Assembly: GCF_021864505.1 (NCBI RefSeq)
Contig: NZ_JAKJIB010000004.1
Location: 1-46,876, forward strand
From: Falsiroseomonas oryziterrae
Lineage (GTDB): Bacteria; Pseudomonadota; Alphaproteobacteria; Acetobacterales; Acetobacteraceae
Length of the DNA: 46,876 bases
Direction of reading: 5' to 3'
The position numbers were made by a program, and so were the translations under genes. Positions 34,112 to 40,242 of this stretch are shown in pieces (position 1 is the first letter of the stretch; the number at the start of each line of letters is the position of its first letter). The notes under the pieces are model-generated. The model ran no database searches and was not told the DNA's origin. It saw only the letters and a list, made by a program, of their open reading frames with translations.

Positions 34112-34852
34112 TCAACGCCTGACGAGCACGGCTCTGACACCAAGCGACGCTGCGGCGTGGCCGACCAAATCCGTTGCAGCGAAAGGGTCGAGGACAACTC
34201 CGCCCGGCGGGACGGCGAGGCGGAGCAGGTGCCGGGCTAGCGCCGTGGCAGGGCGATCAGCTACGCTGTCGGCTACAAGCGATGTGAAGAAGCGCGCCTT
34301 CGATGGCCCTCGCCGTCGTTCCCGCATCGCGTTCTCAACGGCCGGACTGCCATCATGGACGAGGTTCGTGGGCCAGCGACCTTCGGGCTCGGCAATGCCA
34401 AGGATCACCTCGTCGTCGGTTGGCAGGACGCGTGTCGCGGCGATGTTCAGCGCGCCTGCGCCGTGGTGGCGGATGTTCTCGATCAGGCTTTTCGTCGCGA
34501 GTTGGGTTCGGGCGAGTAGAACCGGAACGTGCACACTGGCGGTCTCGACAAGGATCGCGTCACGTATCTCGAACTTGGCAAGGCGCAGCGCCATACCAAT
34601 CACGTCCATGTCGCCTGACGGCGTCGCAACCAGCGCGTGGCCACCCGGCTTCAGCACGCGGGCGCATGTGCGCCACGGTACTGGCGAGCGTGGCCCGGCA
34701 GAGGCGAGACGCTGATCCTCATTGAACAAGAGCCCGAGGTCTTGCTGACTAACTGGCGACACATCACGCGGAAGGATCGACACCATCGCGTCAATGCTCG
34801 CGTCCGGGAGATTCTCCAGCGCCGCGAGGCTGCAGAGCGCAGTGATATTCAT
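34112..34852 (-). CDS. Catalytically degenerate DNA methyltransferase homologue
   Basis: 246 residues; its ATG overlaps the stop of the upstream 379-residue gene (ATGA). The architecture is that of a phage-type N4/N6 amino-methyltransferase: LPDASIDAMV (motif IV strand), ARVLKPGGHALV (motif V/VI region), GAGALNIAATRV, GRWPTNLVHDGSPAV and PPGGVVLDPFAAT. The catalytic DPPY is replaced by SILP (25-28) and the SAM-binding FxGxG by FAATD (224-228). Both changes should abolish methyl transfer, yet the frame is intact and co-translated with its neighbours. It may be an inactive partner subunit, as in other methyltransferase heterodimers, or a DNA-binding regulator. Confidence 0.7.
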   Translation of the reverse strand: MNITALCSLAALENLPDASIDAMVSILPRDVSPVSQQDLGLLFNEDQRLASAGPRSPVPWRTCARVLKPGGHALVATPSGDMDVIGMALRLAKFEIRDAILVETASVHVPVLLARTQLATKSLIENIRHHGAGALNIAATRVLPTDDEVILGIAEPEGRWPTNLVHDGSPAVENAMRERRRGPSKARFFTSLVADSVADRPATALARHLLRLAVPPGGVVLDPFAATDLVGHAAASLGVRAVLVRR

Positions 34853-35988
34853 GGTGCAGCCTTCTTGCTGCAGTCGCCGCGATGGCGCTCCAAAAAGGTC
34901 GTGAAAATGTCGCGGCGCCTGCCGGGTTCTTTCTCGCGCTGCGCCACCAGAGCGAGGGCTCCGTCCAAAGTAACCGAAGCTCGGCCGTGCAGCCCCCCGT
35001 CCTTGCTGGCGAGCGCGTGCTGAATCGCAGGCCAGACGCGATGGAGTCGGACAAGGCGGCTGGTGGCCTCGGTGTTCATCCCGAGGACGTGGCGAACCCA
35101 AGGGCCGCGCGAGGCAGCGTCGTAGTCAGAAAACGCTCGCTTGCCCTCGCGTTCGATGGCTGCGCCGAGAGCGCGCTGCTCTTCGAGGCGCTCGTCCGGC
35201 GTGGCTTTGTCGACCGCATCCTGCTTGGACCAGAGCGCGGCTTCGGCCTGCGTGAGCTGGGACATATCTTCCGCGTGCACAAGCAATGGTTCGCTGCGCA
35301 AATTTCGCTCCCACGCGTCTCGGATGTCGCCAAGCTCTTCCTCAAGGACTGAGACGGCGAGCCCAGCGCTGGTCAGCGCGTGCAATGCCTGTTCGGCGAG
35401 CGCCTCCAGCGCATTGGCCCGAACGGTCTCGTAGCGCCAGCGGCGCCTATAGACCGTTGCCGGCGAGTCCTGCGACTCATTCGCGCTGTCAGAGTCCCGG
35501 CGGGCACGCACCGCGAGCCACGCAGCGTAGCCGGGGACGTGTGCCGCATTGTAGTCGCGCAGGAGTTGGTCGGCCTCCTTCAGGCACGAGGGCGGGCGTG
35601 CGCCTTCCTCCTTCGCCCACACAATAGCCTCGGGCAGTTGGCGTTCCGCCGGGGGAAGGGGAAAGCCGCCGGGCGTCCGCTTCTTCACCGAGGTAGCGAG
35701 GCGCCGAGCGCGACTGATTTCGGTGGCCGACTTGGGGAACCGCCGCTGCAGTTCCTGCCCAAGGTTCAACCGCGCCACCTTGGGCCGCCCCTTGTTGAAC
35801 GCCTTGATGCGGTCGGCCGCTTCGTTCGCCGCGCGCCCAACCTCGATCCAGACAGGAAATGCCTGCTCGAACGTGTCCGACAGACGGGTCAGCCTCTCTT
35901 CGACCACGCGAAAGGCTGCCTCGACACTGTCCTGCAGGACAGTTCCGGGCTTGGCTTGCTCGGGGGGCACACCGACGCCGTCCATCAT
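34849..35988 (-). CDS. Unrecognised 379-residue protein, middle gene of cassette
   Basis: 379 residues. The start overlaps the DUF5131 stop (ATGATG with TGA inside) and the stop overlaps the methyltransferase-like gene. Helical, highly charged, no membrane segment. A segment around 70-110 (LNLGQELQRRFPKSATEISRARRLA) could be a helix-turn-helix. Long coiled regions follow (RYETVRANALEALAEQALHAL, LTQAEAALWSKQDAVDKA, EQRALGAAIEREGKRAF). Residues 16-21 (TVLQDS) are encoded by palindrome copy 2. I recognise no family. Its fixed place between a three-Cys protein and an inactive methyltransferase suggests a DNA-binding or scaffolding role, but that is inference. Confidence 0.6.
   Translation of the reverse strand: MMDGVGVPPEQAKPGTVLQDSVEAAFRVVEERLTRLSDTFEQAFPVWIEVGRAANEAADRIKAFNKGRPKVARLNLGQELQRRFPKSATEISRARRLATSVKKRTPGGFPLPPAERQLPEAIVWAKEEGARPPSCLKEADQLLRDYNAAHVPGYAAWLAVRARRDSDSANESQDSPATVYRRRWRYETVRANALEALAEQALHALTSAGLAVSVLEEELGDIRDAWERNLRSEPLLVHAEDMSQLTQAEAALWSKQDAVDKATPDERLEEQRALGAAIEREGKRAFSDYDAASRGPWVRHVLGMNTEATSRLVRLHRVWPAIQHALASKDGGLHGRASVTLDGALALVAQREKEPGRRRDIFTTFLERHRGDCSKKAAP
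35926..35943. promoter_or_regulatory. 18-bp palindrome, copy 2 (putative operator)
   Basis: Identical to the copies at 11557-11574 and 38801-38818. It lies 45 bases inside the 379-residue gene, where it encodes TVLQDS in frame. An operator just inside a gene could act as a roadblock, or the true start could lie further downstream. Confidence 0.6.
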
Positions 35989-37277
35989 TCAGCGTTCTCC
36001 GCGAGGCTGCTCGGCGCGGCCGCTGCCAAGATGAGCGTCGGCGCACCACGGGATGCTCGGTAGCCCGTGCGGAGCGGATGGGTCTTCGGGTCGCAAGGAG
36101 ACGTTTCACCGTTGCGCCACTCGGGCACATCGCGCCAGAGGCGACCGTCGAGCATCGCCCCACCCTTCGCATTGTCGGGCGGATCAGCGATGCGGGCCTG
36201 CGCCACAGAGAAACCGCGCTCGGTGACGAGCGGGTTGTGCAAATAGGCGCCCCACTGCTTCAGAAAGAAGGGCACCTCGGCACCAAGGCAGCGGTCGCGG
36301 ATATCGCGAACCCAGTCCGCCTTCACGGGCCGGATCGCATCGTGGCGGCCGGACTCGCCGCCAGCGATCACCCATCGGATGCCCGAGAGATCGAGTTCCA
36401 GAAGGTGTCCGATCAGCGGCTCCGCCGACAGGAAGCGCTGGTCGTTGGGAACCGGAATGCGCCGCAGCGTGTCAATGCGGCGCATGACGGGCCCGGCCTC
36501 GATGGAAGTGCCCAGCCAAGTGTTGGCGAAGAGGTGGTGCGGACGCGCCGTGTAATACGCGGCGGCACGCTCCGGTCGCTTTGTCAGGATCTGGTAGACG
36601 TGATGCGGCGTATGCCGAATCACGCTATGCAACTCGACGAGCCATTTATCCGGAACGGCTTCATGGAAGATGTCGCTCAGCGACGCAGTGAACCAGATGG
36701 TCGGCTTGCTGCGCCACACAGGCGCGTACTGCGCCTTTGGTGCGTTCAGCGCGATCTTCCCGTTCCACACTCGACGGCCGGAGGGCAGGGTGCGGCTGAC
36801 AGCCTTATGGCTGTCATGCATGCCGCGCCCGGTGAAGAACGCCGCGTAGCAGTTGTTGCACCCCGCGCTCGCGACGGAGCAGCCGACCCACGGATTCCAC
36901 GTCGCCTCGGTCCACTGGATAGCGGTTTGCTGAGTGCCGCGCACCCAAGCACCTGCAAGGTCCAGCACCAGCGACGCGCCCGCGAGTCGCGCAAGAATGG
37001 CGTTCTTCTCGGAACGCGGGCCGATGTTCAGGAAACCGGGGCTGGCGACCGGTGCACCTGTGGCAGTCGTTTGCTGCCAACGCTGCCCCGCCTCGTGGTC
37101 GTCGAAATAGACCGCGAGGATGTCGGCTCCCGGTGCGATGTGCGGCGACATCAGGGCGAGGATCTGCTGGATCAGCGGTCCTTTCCGCCTGTCCGGCACA
37201 TCTTCGCCCCACCAGACCCGGCTGGTCCGCGCCTGCATGCCGTAGGGCATCATCGATGGTGAAGTGAGGGTGGTCAC
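35985..37277 (-). CDS. DUF5131 (phage Gp37/Gp68-like) three-Cys protein with N-terminal extension
   Basis: 430 residues from a GTG with GGAG 7 bases upstream (complement of 37275-37277); the frame stays open to a TTG at 37316. From about residue 118 it is a clear DUF5131 protein: IQWTEATWNPWVGC, then Cys133, Cys140, Cys143 (C-x6-C-x2-C), LSDIFHEAVPDKW, QILTKRPERA, WLGTSIEA, WVIAGGESG, FFLKQWG. The Cys triad suggests an iron-sulfur or radical-SAM-like site. The first 115 residues (ILAVYFDDHEAGQRWQQ, FLNIGPRSEKNAILARLAG) are not part of the usual family and have no match I know. First large gene of the cassette; the next gene overlaps its stop by 4 bp. Confidence 0.78.
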   Translation of the reverse strand: MTTLTSPSMMPYGMQARTSRVWWGEDVPDRRKGPLIQQILALMSPHIAPGADILAVYFDDHEAGQRWQQTTATGAPVASPGFLNIGPRSEKNAILARLAGASLVLDLAGAWVRGTQQTAIQWTEATWNPWVGCSVASAGCNNCYAAFFTGRGMHDSHKAVSRTLPSGRRVWNGKIALNAPKAQYAPVWRSKPTIWFTASLSDIFHEAVPDKWLVELHSVIRHTPHHVYQILTKRPERAAAYYTARPHHLFANTWLGTSIEAGPVMRRIDTLRRIPVPNDQRFLSAEPLIGHLLELDLSGIRWVIAGGESGRHDAIRPVKADWVRDIRDRCLGAEVPFFLKQWGAYLHNPLVTERGFSVAQARIADPPDNAKGGAMLDGRLWRDVPEWRNGETSPCDPKTHPLRTGYRASRGAPTLILAAAAPSSLAENAE

Positions 37278-37300
37278 GCTCGGGCTCCAAGGACGAGCAA

Positions 37301-37341
37301 TCCCGTTCCGCCTCAAGGGCGGCTTGAGAAGGCTCAGGTTG
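37301..37341 (-). repeat. Duplicated leader element, copy B
   Basis: About 41 bp resembling 37655-37696. Both begin TCCCGTTCCGCC on the plus strand, contain a GC-rich hairpin (here CCGCC/GGCGG, 37308-37322) and end CAGGTTG. Read on the minus strand this copy lies 24 bases before the DUF5131 start. Together with copy A it forms a repeated 5' leader in front of consecutive genes. Confidence 0.5.
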
Positions 37342-37384
37342 CGTTGAGGTTTTGGGGGAGGATTGGCGCGCGCAGCGCCTGCGG

Positions 37385-37630
37385 TTACTCGCGCAGGATG
37401 CGGATCAGCATGAGCGCTTCGGCCTCAGAAGGAAGGCTAACGAACACCGTGCGTGCATCGCGGGCGCGACCGCCCGAGGCGATGCGCTGGAGAAGGCGTT
37501 CGCCCTTGATGATCGCACGGGAGCCGTCGTCGCAGGTCGCGAGGACAATGTCGGCGCGGCGCATTTCATCGACGTCGACATGCGCCGGGAGGGCGTTCGG
37601 ATTGCTCGAAGCTGCGTGTTCGTTGGCCAT
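37385..37630 (-). CDS. Small hypothetical protein upstream of DUF5131 gene
   Basis: 81 residues, ATG preceded by AGGAGA 6 bases upstream. The sequence ADIVLATCDDGSRAIIKGERLLQRIASGG and ARTVFVSLPSEAEALMLIRILRE shows a strand-helix-strand-helix arrangement, soluble and slightly acidic. No family recognised. It lies 107 bp upstream of the DUF5131 GTG on the same strand, with copies of the same leader element in front of both genes, so it is probably the first gene of that operon. Confidence 0.65.
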   Translation of the reverse strand: MANEHAASSNPNALPAHVDVDEMRRADIVLATCDDGSRAIIKGERLLQRIASGGRARDARTVFVSLPSEAEALMLIRILRE

Positions 37631-37654
37631 ATCTGTTCTCCTAAGGGCAAATGC

Positions 37655-37696
37655 TCCCGTTCCGCCCTGCGAGGGCGGTTGAAGGGCGTCAGGTTG
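37655..37696 (-). repeat. Duplicated leader element, copy A
   Basis: Partner of 37301-37341. It contains a 7-bp hairpin CCGCCCT/AGGGCGG with a three-base loop (37662-37678). Read on the minus strand it lies 24 bases before the ATG of the 81-residue gene and just before its AGGAGA. The equal spacing to both genes suggests a regulatory leader. Confidence 0.5.
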
Positions 37697-37719
37697 AAAG
37701 GCGTGCTGCTAAGGCGCGG

Positions 37720-37950
37720 TCAGCGCCAACGGGACAGGACGTCGCTGCGCGGGAGCGTCATCGCATCGCGAGCGTCGCGCATCCTGATCAGTCCGCTCAG
37801 GTCGTGTTCGGGATCGGGTAGGGTGAGATCGCGCGCACCTCGGAAGGTGTGCGTGCAGAGCGGACCGGATGTCCCGGCGTGGAGAGGCTGGGCTGGGGTG
37901 ACATGTGCATCGGTTACCTTGGCTCGAAGAGAGAGCCCCGGTCTGATCAA
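37720..37950 (-). CDS. Possible small protein (76 aa)
   Basis: 76 codons from a TTG start; no ATG/GTG start or RBS is visible, and the 5' end overlaps a hairpin. The composition (DLTLPDPEHDLSGLIRMRDARDAMTLPRSDVLSRW) is protein-like and soluble. No family recognised. It lies between the regulator gene and the 81-residue gene on the same strand. It may be a real small gene with a different start, or chance. Confidence 0.3.
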   Translation of the reverse strand: MIRPGLSLRAKVTDAHVTPAQPLHAGTSGPLCTHTFRGARDLTLPDPEHDLSGLIRMRDARDAMTLPRSDVLSRWR

Positions 37951-37957
37951 CCGGGGC
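37935..37957. terminator. Hairpin downstream of the HTH regulator
   Basis: Perfect 8-bp stem GCCCCGGT/ACCGGGGC with a 7-base CTGATCA loop, 39 bp after the stop of the minus-strand regulator. No long T-run. The stem resembles the one after the integrase (GCCCCGGTGCG...), hinting at a common terminator type. Confidence 0.45.
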
Positions 37958-37996
37958 CTGACGAGAAGATAGCCGAAATTGCGCCGGACGCAAGCG

Positions 37997-38593
37997 CTAT
38001 TTGTCGTCCCACGATATGCCCTCGTCGGCAGCGGCTAGGACGGCTCTCGCCAGCGCCGCCCCCGCTGCCCCGGTCACCACGGCATCGACACGAATTTGGT
38101 AGCCCGCGCCGACGCGCGTGACAGCGAACACCGGTCCGCCGGGTGACGGCGTCCGAAGGCTTGGACTGGGCGGCTCGGATTCGGTTGGATTGAAGCCCAG
38201 CCGCTGCGCGAGGTCGGTAAGGTCGATGCCAAGCATGTCGGCAAGAGAGACCGCTCGTTCCAAGGTCAGGGCGGTCATGGATACGCTGCCGTCGAGCCAT
38301 TTGGTGATGGTCGGCGGTGAGACACCCCAAGCGTGCGCCAGATCGGTCAGGGTTCGGCCTCGCGACTTCAGGGCCGTCTGCACCCATGCGCGCTCCGGAG
38401 GCCGGACCTCCGCCGGAGGGGCAGCGTAACGCTTGGAAAGAAGCGCTTCTCGGTCGGCTTTTTCCCGCGCGGCGCGCGCGTCGCGCTCAGCCCGAGCGGC
38501 CATCTTCTTCGCTTTCTGCTTGGCCCGGAATGCCGCCTGCTCGCCCGGCCCCCAGTTCAACTTCCCAGTCGTCGGGTCTCGGTCGTCCTTCAT
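37997..38593 (-). CDS. XRE-family helix-turn-helix regulator
   Basis: 198 residues from the ATG at 38591-38593. A basic, coiled N-terminus (KQKAKKMAARAERDARAAREKADREALL) precedes a clear Cro/CI-type HTH: TLTDLAHAWGVSPPTITKWLDGSVSMTALTLERAVSLADMLGIDL (about 85-130), where the turn is at GVS and the recognition helix is PPTITKWL. The C-terminal part (FAVTRVGAGYQIRVDAVV...) may be a dimerisation or ligand domain. Palindrome copy 3 lies 207 bp upstream, so this protein is a natural candidate for the factor that binds the 18-bp sites, but nothing in the sequence proves it. Confidence 0.75.
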   Translation of the reverse strand: MKDDRDPTTGKLNWGPGEQAAFRAKQKAKKMAARAERDARAAREKADREALLSKRYAAPPAEVRPPERAWVQTALKSRGRTLTDLAHAWGVSPPTITKWLDGSVSMTALTLERAVSLADMLGIDLTDLAQRLGFNPTESEPPSPSLRTPSPGGPVFAVTRVGAGYQIRVDAVVTGAAGAALARAVLAAADEGISWDDK

Positions 38594-38949
38594 GCCGCAT
38601 CGTAGCACCGCCTTTACCGCGCGGCGAAGTGCCGAGCCCGCCGGTGTTCGCTCAAAAAGTCGCCGGAGGCAAATTATGGTGTCGCCGGGAGATGTCCCAG
38701 CCATTGGCTGTTGGACATAGGTGACCACGAGCAAGACGTTACAGGGTGGCTGGCCGCTTCGGCGTGGCGGTCGAGCCCGGCCTTCTTCGCACGTCCGGCC
38801 ACTGTCCTGCAGGACAGTTCTCGTCGTAGGCGCGGAGCCTGTTGAGGATAGCCCGCGCGGCGAAAGCCAGCTTCCAATGCCACACGCCAATTCTTCTTCT
38901 TCGGGTCAGCCCAGCATCGGCGCGCGGTCACTCGTCGCAAGCGCCAGCG
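38594..38949. other. Intergenic region with palindrome copy 3
   Basis: 356 bp between the regulator start and the excisionase stop. It holds palindrome copy 3 and a possible -10 (TACGAT, about 6 bases before the regulator ATG). No convincing gene; open frames on both strands lack RBS. Confidence 0.45.
38801..38818. promoter_or_regulatory. 18-bp palindrome, copy 3 (putative operator)
   Basis: Identical to the copies at 11557-11574 and 35926-35943. It lies in the intergenic region upstream of the XRE-family regulator and downstream of the excisionase gene, an expected place for an autoregulatory operator. The minus-strand flank (GA before ACTG) matches the other copies. Confidence 0.65.
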
Positions 38950-39198
38950 TCACCCAAGCCCCCGCCGCCGCATTTCCATTGCTGCTCTGGGGCTCATGCG
39001 CCGCGCGCGGAAAGCCGCATCCACCTCGGCGGCGAACCAGCGCGGAGAGCGAGCCCCGATGTAGACCGGCGCCGGAAGGACCTCGCGCTCGACAAGCCTC
39101 CAGATGGTGGCACGGTGAACGCGATACCGACGCGCCAAATCGGCGACCGTCAGGCAGTCGTCAAGCGCGGCGGTGGGGAGAGTCGGGGCTGCTTCCAT
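38950..39198 (-). CDS. AlpA-family excisionase/regulator
   Basis: 82 residues. LTVADLARRYRVHRATIWRLVER is a MerR/AlpA-type helix-turn-helix, followed by LPAPVYIGARSPRWFAAEVDAAFRARR, the wing and the typical 'R.~W...ev..w' ending of AlpA/excisionase proteins. Such proteins act as recombination directionality factors or activate integrase expression. Located at the right end near attR while the integrase is at the left end, so in the excised circle the two would lie close together. Intact length and motif. Confidence 0.85.
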   Translation of the reverse strand: MEAAPTLPTAALDDCLTVADLARRYRVHRATIWRLVEREVLPAPVYIGARSPRWFAAEVDAAFRARRMSPRAAMEMRRRGLG

Positions 39199-39283
39199 CG
39201 TGGTGCCTCATGATGTGGTGGCCGACCACACCACGCGGCCAGATGCGCCGTCCTTCGCCAAACGCACCCCGAAGCACGTTCAT

Positions 39284-39913
39284 TCACCCAGAGCGGTCGC
39301 GGTCTCCCCGTGCACGTCGCAGGGCGACGGGTAGTTTCTGGAAAGCGATGCGGACCTGTGTTCGAGATGCGCGAAGCGATCTCATGCATTCTTGCTCGAC
39401 GGCACGCATCTTGATTCGCGAACCGCGCGCCGCCGCGCTTTCAGCGGCTTTGAGAATCCATGCTGTCACGCGCTCCTGCTCAGGACGTCCCGAGCGACTG
39501 CGCAGCTGGCTTCGAGAACGTCCGCGCGGCCGGGTTGCAAAGCGGAACAGAGCAGACCCGCGCGACAACTTGGTCGCCGGAATCTCCGCGCCGATGGCGA
39601 CGAATGCAGGCGTCGCTTCGGGCAGTCGCGGAAGGCCGGAGTCCCTGCGCAGAGCATCGCCAAGATCCCGAAGCAGGACGGCGAGTTCCTCGCGATGCTG
39701 ATCGGAAAGCTCAGGCCCCACGCGGTCGGCGGATGCATGCGAGTTCGGCTCAAGGAACGGCAACAGACCCTGCCACAGCAAGTCGATGTAGGTTCGGTAG
39801 CCGGGACGTTTCCGGTAGACGCGTGCGCGAGGCAGGAGCGGCGTGACCCTGACTTGACCCTGACGAATTCCGTGACCCTGCGCGGCACCGGAAGGGGGTC
39901 GTAAGTGGTTCAA
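39284..39913 (-). CDS. Hypothetical protein at the right island end
   Basis: Up to 209 residues, but the only upstream start is a TTG at 39911-39913 without an RBS, so the true start is probably inside. Visible features: RVYRKRPGYRTYIDLLWQGLLPFLEP, HREELAVLLRDLGDALRR, and a basic C-terminus (RIKMRAVEQECMRSLRASRTQVRIAFQKLP) compatible with nucleic-acid binding. No named family. The frame overlaps the three TGACCCTG direct repeats near attR, which argues for a downstream start. Confidence 0.4.
   Translation of the reverse strand: MNHLRPPSGAAQGHGIRQGQVRVTPLLPRARVYRKRPGYRTYIDLLWQGLLPFLEPNSHASADRVGPELSDQHREELAVLLRDLGDALRRDSGLPRLPEATPAFVAIGAEIPATKLSRGSALFRFATRPRGRSRSQLRSRSGRPEQERVTAWILKAAESAAARGSRIKMRAVEQECMRSLRASRTQVRIAFQKLPVALRRARGDRDRSG
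39844..39880. promoter_or_regulatory. Three direct repeats near attR (candidate integrase/excisionase arm sites)
   Basis: TGACCCTG occurs at 39844-39851, 39855-39862 and 39873-39880, spaced 11 and 18 bases, 37 bp inside attR. A single inverted copy (CAGGGTCA, 7899-7906) lies near the integrase start beside attL. Clustered short repeats flanking an att core are the usual form of arm-type sites. Confidence 0.45.
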
Positions 39914-39916
39914 AAT

Positions 39917-39962
39917 TTGGAGCGGGCGATGGGAATCGAACCCACGACATTCAGCTTGGGAA
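39917..39962. repeat. attR: 3' portion of intact tRNA-Gly
   Basis: 46 bp identical to 7672-7717. It ends within the anticodon loop region, and the 5' half of the tRNA continues outside the island at 39963-39992. Insertion therefore restored a complete tRNA gene at this end. Confidence 0.93.
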
Positions 39963-39992
39963 GCTGACGTTCTACCTCTGAACTACGCCCGC
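39918..39992 (-). tRNA. tRNA-Gly (anticodon CCC)
   Basis: Read on the minus strand, the 75-base gene starts GCGGGCGTAGTTCAGAGG and ends with an encoded CCA. The acceptor stem GCGGGCG/CGCCCGC pairs perfectly. The anticodon arm TCAGC-TTCCCAA-GCTGA gives anticodon CCC, and the T-arm has GTGGGTTCGATTCCCAT. CCC reads the GGG glycine codon. The 3' half is supplied by the island (attR). No neighbouring tRNAs are present. Confidence 0.95.
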
Positions 39993-40081
39993 AGCCGGAG
40001 GCCGCTTCGGTATAGGGGCTGCCGGCCCGGAGAGGCAAGCGGCCTTGACCACCCCGGGCCGCCGGCCGTAACTGCACGCAC

Positions 40082-40166
40082 CCTCGCGATTTGTCCGGCC
40101 TGATTGCGGCGAGGTCCCGGTGGCGGGCGGTGGGCAACCACCGAAAACAAGCGCGCTAAAGGGCCG
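40082..40166 (+). ncRNA. SAM-II (SAM-alpha) riboswitch with an inserted hairpin
   Basis: The order matches the SAM-II consensus. P1 5' strand CCTCGC (40082-40087) is followed by the signature GATTTGTCCGGCC, then TTGCG and P1 3' strand GCGAGG (40109-40114). The conserved AAACAAG...CGCTAAAGGGCCG (to 40166) closes it. CGGCC (40096-40100) can pair with GGCCG (40162-40166) as the pseudoknot. GCTAAA at 40155-40160 is the SAM-contacting strand. Between P1 and the A-rich strand is an extra stem CGGTGG-GCAA-CCACCG (40128-40143). SAM binding would shut down metZ, 76 bp downstream. Confidence 0.85.
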
Positions 40167-40242
40167 CCGGGGGCGATTGCGCCGCCGCGTGCCCTGACCG
40201 GGCCGGACGCCGGAGCCGCTTGCGGCGCAGACAGGTGTTCCG

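Larger units (their letters stand above)
7672..39962. mobile_element. tRNA-Gly-integrated genomic island (about 32.3 kb)
   Basis: Two perfect 46-bp direct repeats bound the region. Each consists of one leading T and the 3' 45 bases of a tRNA-Gly gene, including its CCA. The right copy is part of an intact tRNA; the left copy is a displaced fragment. A tyrosine integrase starts 206 bp inside the left repeat and an AlpA-type excisionase gene ends the cargo at the right. Cargo includes a restriction operon, serine recombinases, an HNH-like gene and many unfamiliar genes. No conjugation, capsid or replication genes are recognisable, so it looks like a defence-type genomic island or mobilisable element, not a complete ICE or prophage. 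Confidence 0.93.

Noticed and set aside
7672-39962. Island as prophage or complete conjugative element
   Set aside because: No capsid, terminase, portal, tail, relaxase, coupling protein or type IV secretion genes are recognisable. DUF5131 is phage-associated but not sufficient.
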